The notes below the pieces were generated by a model. It made no database searches. It was not told where the DNA came from and was given only the letters and a program-made list of their open reading frames with translations. DNA of 64,000 nt from Dyadobacter sp. CY323 (GTDB lineage: Bacteria; Bacteroidota; Bacteroidia; Cytophagales; Spirosomataceae), in the NCBI RefSeq assembly GCF_021390245.1, contig NZ_JAJUXH010000001.1, positions 124,001 through 188,000 of the forward strand. Reading direction: 5' to 3'. This document shows positions 59,277 to 64,000 of this stretch, one piece after another. The position numbers were made by a program, and so were the translations under genes. Within the stretch, counting starts at the first letter, position 1; every line of letters starts with the position of its first letter.

Positions 59277-62200
59277 AATTCATCATTTAAAAGAGTAGAA
59301 AGTTCGATTACAACGAGAGTACCTCCGGGCAAGCCCTCGGGATTATATTTGTCTATTATGTTTACTTCGGCATGCTGATCTTGTCTTTTTAGCAGGGCAA
59401 GGCGGTCGCGAGCAATTTGTAACCCTTTGGATTTGTGTCTTTTAGCTTTACTGTTCTTGTCTTTTATCTCATAAGACTTTTTTCTTCCGATACCATTATC
59501 CTCGACGGTGCATTGAAATATGTCGTCCGAGACCCGTTTAAATGTGATCAAAAGCTCACGGTCGTCTTTTTTATGCATTAATCCATGCCATAAGGCATTT
59601 TCTACATAAGGTTGCAGCAACATAGATGGGAGTGAAATTTCCTCGATATCCAGATCTTCGTCCACCTCGATAATGTACCTGAAATGTTCAAACCGCATTT
59701 GTTCCAGCTCGAGATACAGTTCCAGTACATCGATTTCCTCTTCAATGGTCACCAGATTTTTGTCCGAATTATTGAGGACCGTGCGGAAAAGCTTTGAAAA
59801 TTTATTCAGGTACCTGCTGGCTTCCATATACTTTTCCGTCACAATGCATTCCTGAATGCTATTCAGGCAATTGAAAACAAAATGAGGGTTCATCTGCGCA
59901 CGCAAAGCCATTAACTGGCTTTCTGCCAACATTTTATTAATCTCAAGAAGCAAAATTTCTTTTTCCTGCGCATCTTCCTGGGCTTTCGCTTCTGCAATTT
60001 TGTTGGCGGATATCGAGGCAATCGTCGAAAGCGTCCGGACATGTTGCTGGGTGAAAAATTTCTTGCTTCCATGTTCTGAGTCAATCACGCCGATCACCTC
60101 GCCCTCGTGGAAAATCGGTACACAAAGCTCAGACATGATGTTTTCGTCCCGGAGTTTATGTCGTTTTTCTTTGCTGCCGTCCGGAATGAGGATTGCGGTC
60201 TTTGTGAATGCAACTGTTCCCGCCACTCGCTCGCCGAGTTCGAGTTCAATCGCATCAAAGAAGTCATATTCAACACCTTCTCGCGTTCCATAAGTCGCCC
60301 TCAAAACCAGCTTCTTTTTGCTTTCGTCCCACATATAGACCGAGCAATCTTCGAAATGCAGCTGGGAAATGCAGTTCCGTGTGATGTCCCAACATATTTC
60401 ACTCGCGGAATTCTCTCCATATACCGAGTTGGCGAAGTAGTCGATGGCCTTATCGAAGTCTTGCTTCTCCTTATATTTGATATAACTCCAGTGAATCAGG
60501 TGTCCGGTGAAACCAAACAAAATGGCAAGTATCCCAATGAACCACCAGGTTTGCCACCAGTTGGGAAGAATCCTGATTTTCAAGGTAGTAGCGGATTTCA
60601 TCCAGTTGCCGTTTTGGTCGGTGCTGCGTACAAGAAAGGTGTAGAAACCAGGCGTCAGATTGTTATATGAAACCGTAGTAGCCCGGCCGCTCACAACCCA
60701 TTCAGGATCGATGCCGAGAAGTTTGTAGCTATATCGAAGACCTGGAATGTCATGATGATTCAGGGAGGCAAACCGAAATGTGAGGAAATCCTGATCCGGA
60801 TTTAGCACCAGTTCTGTGGTTCCGGTCAGGTCGGTCAGATCGGTCGTCTGTTTGGAATCTTCTCCAAAAACGCGGATTGAAGTAATATGAGGTGGCTTTT
60901 GGACTGGAATGCTCGCAAAGTTGACAGGATTGAGCACGACCACCTGATCCATCATCGTCGCGTAGACCAGACCTTTATTGATGTTTACATCGATCCAATA
61001 GTTCTGAAAGTTTTTGCCTAAATGTACATGCACCTCGGTGACAGACCTGGTTTCGCCATTTACATACATCAGACCCTCATTGCTGGCTGCCCAGATCGTC
61101 CCCCGAACATCGATTCCCAGACCAAGAATGTAATCGGAGAGTAAGCCATCGGTCGTATTAAGACTGTCCAGAAACACACCATTACGATTCAATTTGATCA
61201 AACCACGGCCCCAGGCGCACGACCAAATGTTACCATCGGCGTCTTCCGCCATTCGCGTGGCCATGTAGGTGCGATAATCCCTGATCGGAATCACCTTGAA
61301 CGTATCATTTTTCAGGTTATACTCTATAAATCCGGAGCCGTAATAAGCAAACAACAGATTCCCGTCCCGCAATTTCAATGCGCTCGTACAGTTCCGATGC
61401 TTGGGGTAATTCCAATCAGGGTTCGTACTATCAAAACGGTCCGCCCGATCGGATGACGGATCATACCGGTACAACGCGTCGTCATCTATGTGAAACCAGA
61501 TCTTACCCGTGCCATCTTCGAGGATGAAATTTGCCCGCGTATTTTTAGTTTTGAACGTGACCTGGTTGAGCCTTTCAATTTTAGCGGCACCCATTTTTAG
61601 GAAATAGATGCCGTCTTCGCCCGCAAACCACCACCTGTCCCGGCCTTTTACCGATTTGTAGAACCGGTTTTTGATGTATTCATCTTTATTATACGTTGCT
61701 GCATAACGCACCGACGACCGGTCGTTCATGTTATAAGCGACAATGCCGTCCTCCTTGGCCGTCATAATGATGCTGTCGGAAATGACGATCGAATTATTTT
61801 GAGCGAACTTGACCTTATGGAAGAATGGAAAGCTTGGCAGGTGGTAAATAGCGCTGACAGGTTCCTTATTTCGATTTTTACTTACACCATTTAACGTCCC
61901 CAGCCAAACGTTACCTTCGCGATCTTCCATTGCCGCCCGGAAGTGGCTATATCCGATGGAATTAGGCTCATCCTGGTCGTAAGGTATCTTTTTGATCGGT
62001 CCATTCGGTTCTTTCAGATACGCCGAATGGAGGAAAGTAGAAATCCAGAGACGGTTTTTACTGTCGATAAACAAATTGTTGCAGCTATCGGCCGAGTCAT
62101 CACTATCTAATGTATTAAAACCGGTCGTCTTGTTAGTTCGCCAATCCCAAAAATAAAGCGATGAATCGTCTCCATACCACAAATTAAATTGCTTGTCAAT

Positions 62201-62875
62201 TGTAATGGCGGTAATGTTCTTATGTTCCAGAAGAGGATATCTGCGTGGATTATACTCACGATTATAGATAGTAGTATTTTTACAATCGATAAAAAAAGCA
62301 TTAGATCCGCCGACCCAGAATCCTTGCCTTTTCGAATCCCAACAGAATGCCGAAAATGCGCTATTTGTAAAATTGTTTTCTTTCAGTTTTTCGGCGCCCT
62401 TAATTACCTCATTTAACCGAAATATCTTACCATGATCATATATATAAATATCAAAATAAGAGACAATCCAGAGGCGGTCCTGATTGTCTGAATGGATGGC
62501 GAGAATTACCTTTTTAGCTAATTCCGTAAAGCGTTTATCGCTGTAATATGTAGCCTTTCGCTTATTAAATGTCCTGATTCCATAAGGCGTTCCTATGAGC
62601 AAAACCTGATCATCATCAATGGGCGTGATGGCATTGACATACAGATTACGTTCTCCGTTGCTGCTCTGGTAGCGTTGGATGAGATGGCCGTCGAAACGAT
62701 CGAGCCCATTGATAGTCCCGACCCACAAAAATCCCTCAGGATCCTTGTATAAGCTCCGGACATGGTTTGCGCTGAGCCCGTCTTCCTGATTGAAGTTTTG
62801 AAAAATAAATTGCCCTGATGCGGGAAAAACAGCGCATAGGAATAGCAGGAAGCATAATAGAGCTTTGGAACGCAT
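59273..62875 (-). CDS. Beta-propeller LytS-type sensor histidine kinase with GAF domain
   Basis: A 1200-aa sensor. Signal peptide (1-22, ending ASGQ); two-component-regulator propeller repeats (about 25-690, e.g. LSANHVRSLYKDPEGFLWVGTINGLDRFDG and later DREGNVWLGTLNGV); Y_Y_Y domain (about 700-770, LRYSYKLLGIDPEWVVSGRATTVSYNNLTPGFYTFLVRSTDQNG); one membrane helix (about 780-800); a GAF domain (about 815-960); His-kinase segment NPHFVFNCLNSIQECIV with His near 994; and an HATPase domain to the end. This is the hybrid-free PUL/LytS-like layout in which the periplasmic propeller senses an extracellular ligand, often a glycan. The gene is first of the pair. Confidence 0.92.
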   Translation of the reverse strand: MRSKALLCFLLFLCAVFPASGQFIFQNFNQEDGLSANHVRSLYKDPEGFLWVGTINGLDRFDGHLIQRYQSSNGERNLYVNAITPIDDDQVLLIGTPYGIRTFNKRKATYYSDKRFTELAKKVILAIHSDNQDRLWIVSYFDIYIYDHGKIFRLNEVIKGAEKLKENNFTNSAFSAFCWDSKRQGFWVGGSNAFFIDCKNTTIYNREYNPRRYPLLEHKNITAITIDKQFNLWYGDDSSLYFWDWRTNKTTGFNTLDSDDSADSCNNLFIDSKNRLWISTFLHSAYLKEPNGPIKKIPYDQDEPNSIGYSHFRAAMEDREGNVWLGTLNGVSKNRNKEPVSAIYHLPSFPFFHKVKFAQNNSIVISDSIIMTAKEDGIVAYNMNDRSSVRYAATYNKDEYIKNRFYKSVKGRDRWWFAGEDGIYFLKMGAAKIERLNQVTFKTKNTRANFILEDGTGKIWFHIDDDALYRYDPSSDRADRFDSTNPDWNYPKHRNCTSALKLRDGNLLFAYYGSGFIEYNLKNDTFKVIPIRDYRTYMATRMAEDADGNIWSCAWGRGLIKLNRNGVFLDSLNTTDGLLSDYILGLGIDVRGTIWAASNEGLMYVNGETRSVTEVHVHLGKNFQNYWIDVNINKGLVYATMMDQVVVLNPVNFASIPVQKPPHITSIRVFGEDSKQTTDLTDLTGTTELVLNPDQDFLTFRFASLNHHDIPGLRYSYKLLGIDPEWVVSGRATTVSYNNLTPGFYTFLVRSTDQNGNWMKSATTLKIRILPNWWQTWWFIGILAILFGFTGHLIHWSYIKYKEKQDFDKAIDYFANSVYGENSASEICWDITRNCISQLHFEDCSVYMWDESKKKLVLRATYGTREGVEYDFFDAIELELGERVAGTVAFTKTAILIPDGSKEKRHKLRDENIMSELCVPIFHEGEVIGVIDSEHGSKKFFTQQHVRTLSTIASISANKIAEAKAQEDAQEKEILLLEINKMLAESQLMALRAQMNPHFVFNCLNSIQECIVTEKYMEASRYLNKFSKLFRTVLNNSDKNLVTIEEEIDVLELYLELEQMRFEHFRYIIEVDEDLDIEEISLPSMLLQPYVENALWHGLMHKKDDRELLITFKRVSDDIFQCTVEDNGIGRKKSYEIKDKNSKAKRHKSKGLQIARDRLALLKRQDQHAEVNIIDKYNPEGLPGGTLVVIELSTLLNDEL

Positions 62876-63421
62876 GAGTAAGGTCGTGGTATTACCTGAA
62901 TGTAACTAAGTTAAAAGATCTCAGCCTTTACCGTTGGATAACTTATTTAACGGCGTATAGTAGTTAGTACAAGGCGCATTCTACTAAGTGCTTTGTGCAT
63001 TTAACGTGACCTGCATGGAATTAGCAGGCTTCTTAATGCGATTTCAATTCTGAATTTACACCCGATTAATAAGTCGATAGCTTGCAATAATTAATGTGCA
63101 TTTCAATCATACTAGTTTGAGACTTCTAATGGAATATTTCGGGCTAAAAATATTAGGTAAAATGCCTTTAAATCCGTTCAATCATTCTTATTACCGAAAA
63201 TTAAACATATTCTTTTTAACGAATAATTGAATTCCATATTTGTGATGTAATTATTCGGATTAGCACTAATTACTAAATGAAATGTTTCACTATCACACAA
63301 AATTAAACTGTATGGAAAAACACCAGAATTCAGCAATTTATTTACACACTATTCAGAAATCCATGTATGAAAAATTACCCTTCTCAAACATGAAAATTTC
63401 ACACTTTAAATGTTTACCAAG
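62876..63421. other. Intergenic region before secreted protein
   Basis: 546 bases, AT-rich, between the divergent propeller kinase and the secreted-protein gene. It must hold both promoters, but no full TTTG-TAnnTTTG pair could be identified. A 37-codon frame (63312-63425) ends in ATGA overlap with the next gene. No tRNA or clear structured RNA was seen. Confidence 0.5.
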
Positions 63422-63425
63422 ATGA
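63312..63425 (+). CDS. Possible 37-codon upstream ORF
   Basis: Reads MEKHQNSAIYLHTIQKSMYE and on to LPR, ending with TGA whose first bases overlap the ATG of the next gene (ATGA). Overlap of this kind suggests translational coupling, but the composition is unremarkable and no homologue is recognised, so it may be chance. Confidence 0.2.
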   Translation: MEKHQNSAIYLHTIQKSMYEKLPFSNMKISHFKCLPR

Positions 63426-64000
63426 AAAAATTACTATTTATTTTAATTGCAATTACAACTTTCGGATTGAAATTTGTGAATGCGCAAAATATACCTTCCA
63501 CAGCAGGGCCAACTAATTGCAATTGCCTGCCTCAGGGATGGGAGTATGGGGTAGGTAGTGGAAGTTACACATCAAACCGCACTTACTATGGTGCAAATAC
63601 TTTGAACCAGTCGATAGCGTTTACGCCGATGCTTCCACCACTTCCTTCCGGTGCAAATACATTTATAAGTCTTCATGGTGGAAGTGTTGGGGCCGTGGTT
63701 GCTGGTTTAGTGCCGGGAAAAAAATACAAGTTTAACTACTCGGTGATTTCTGCCAAAACCGATTATAATGTAAATGGTGAGGATCATTCTGCTTATTTTT
63801 CGAGTACGGTAAACTTTACGATTAGACATGGAAAGGTCGGTCAAAATCTTACCACACATATCATAAATTTTGATAAAATAACAGAAGAGGGTATTTGGAA
63901 AACAAGTGCATTTGAGTTCACTCCTGTTGGATCAACAGTTTACGTCACTTTTGAGGATCTCGGCGGGTTGAAACCCGGCTTTGTAGGACTCGACTTAAAT
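63422..64000 (+). CDS. Secreted protein, 3' end missing
   Basis: At least 193 aa, open to the window end. Residues 1-21 form a signal peptide (MKKLLFILIAITTFGLKFVNA). The mature part begins QNIPSTAGPTNCNCLPQGWEYGVGSG and is rich in Tyr, Asn and Thr with LPSGANTFISLHGGSVGAVVAGLVPGKKYKFNYSVIS, resembling a beta-sandwich (carbohydrate-binding or adhesin-like) domain. A C-terminal T9SS sorting domain is probable for such proteins but lies outside the window. The function is not recognised. Confidence 0.75.
   Translation, partial: MKKLLFILIAITTFGLKFVNAQNIPSTAGPTNCNCLPQGWEYGVGSGSYTSNRTYYGANTLNQSIAFTPMLPPLPSGANTFISLHGGSVGAVVAGLVPGKKYKFNYSVISAKTDYNVNGEDHSAYFSSTVNFTIRHGKVGQNLTTHIINFDKITEEGIWKTSAFEFTPVGSTVYVTFEDLGGLKPGFVGLDLN

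Noticed and set aside
60107-60670. 187-codon plus-strand frame
   Set aside because: Antisense to the GAF and propeller part of the sensor kinase, which reads as one complete multidomain protein.
62876-63421. Possible tRNA or small RNA gene in the long AT-rich gap
   Set aside because: No acceptor stem, T-loop sequence or terminator-type hairpin was found.

Overview
The window looks like chromosomal DNA of a Bacteroidota bacterium of the Cytophagales (Spirosomaceae/Cytophagaceae, Dyadobacter-like). Evidence: two large secreted proteins end in type IX secretion (T9SS) sorting domains; several intergenic regions carry the Bacteroidota -7 promoter element TAnnTTTG; there are tandem MacB-like permeases with a prefix domain under a PadR regulator, a beta-propeller LytS-type sensor kinase, and a zeaxanthin-type carotenoid operon. 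The genus is inference, not proven.

Layout. 1-3.6 kb: end of a TlpA-like thioredoxin protein, a cysteine desulfurase, a small unknown protein, an EamA permease and an Lrp/AsnC regulator. 3.85-7.6 kb: a plus-strand operon whose first gene is one reading frame joining a UbiA prenyltransferase to a type III polyketide synthase, followed by a methyltransferase and an FAD oxidoreductase. It runs tail-to-tail, 2 bases apart, into a minus-strand operon at 7.6-12.6 kb: carH-like B12 photoreceptor regulator, crtI, crtB, idi, crtZ and a CrtYcd-type lycopene cyclase. A self-cleaving-type XRE/S24 regulator diverges from carH. 13.9-22.6 kb: a T9SS choice-of-anchor A protein, a glycosyltransferase and flippase-like pair, ruvC, an array of GC-rich hairpin repeats, and a T9SS metalloprotease. 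22.7-27.6 kb: a TetR-controlled TolC/EmrA/EmrB-type efflux operon. 27.8-31.4 kb: purL.

31.5-42.1 kb is an accessory stretch of small, mostly unlinked genes: RhuM, TetR with a membrane protein and cupin, a BRO-N protein, a uracil-DNA-glycosylase-like protein, a Fic protein with a tail-to-tail antitoxin candidate, a frameshifted gene, a structured short-ORF/terminator unit, a DHFR-like reductase, two 2H phosphoesterase paralogues with an HTH gene between them, a 2OG-Fe(II) oxygenase and an Fpg/Nei glycosylase. 42.1-58.5 kb: an AI-2E family transporter, a propeller lipoprotein, a methyltransferase, PadR plus two large permeases, a cytochrome c/HEAT propeller protein, a zinc-ribbon/alpha-CTD protein, an SRPBCC protein, small membrane and secreted proteins, a medium-chain dehydrogenase and a HipA-like kinase/DUF3037 pair. 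58.5-64 kb: a LytTR response regulator with its giant propeller kinase, and a secreted protein cut by the window end.

The most interesting points are the UbiA-type III PKS fusion operon facing the light-regulated carotenoid operon (probably a prenylated, methylated, oxidised phenolic lipid or quinone), the convergent Fic/antitoxin pair, and the repeat and structured-RNA elements at 18.9-19.4 and 37.5-37.7 kb. No tRNA, rRNA, CRISPR array, transposase or integrase was recognised.
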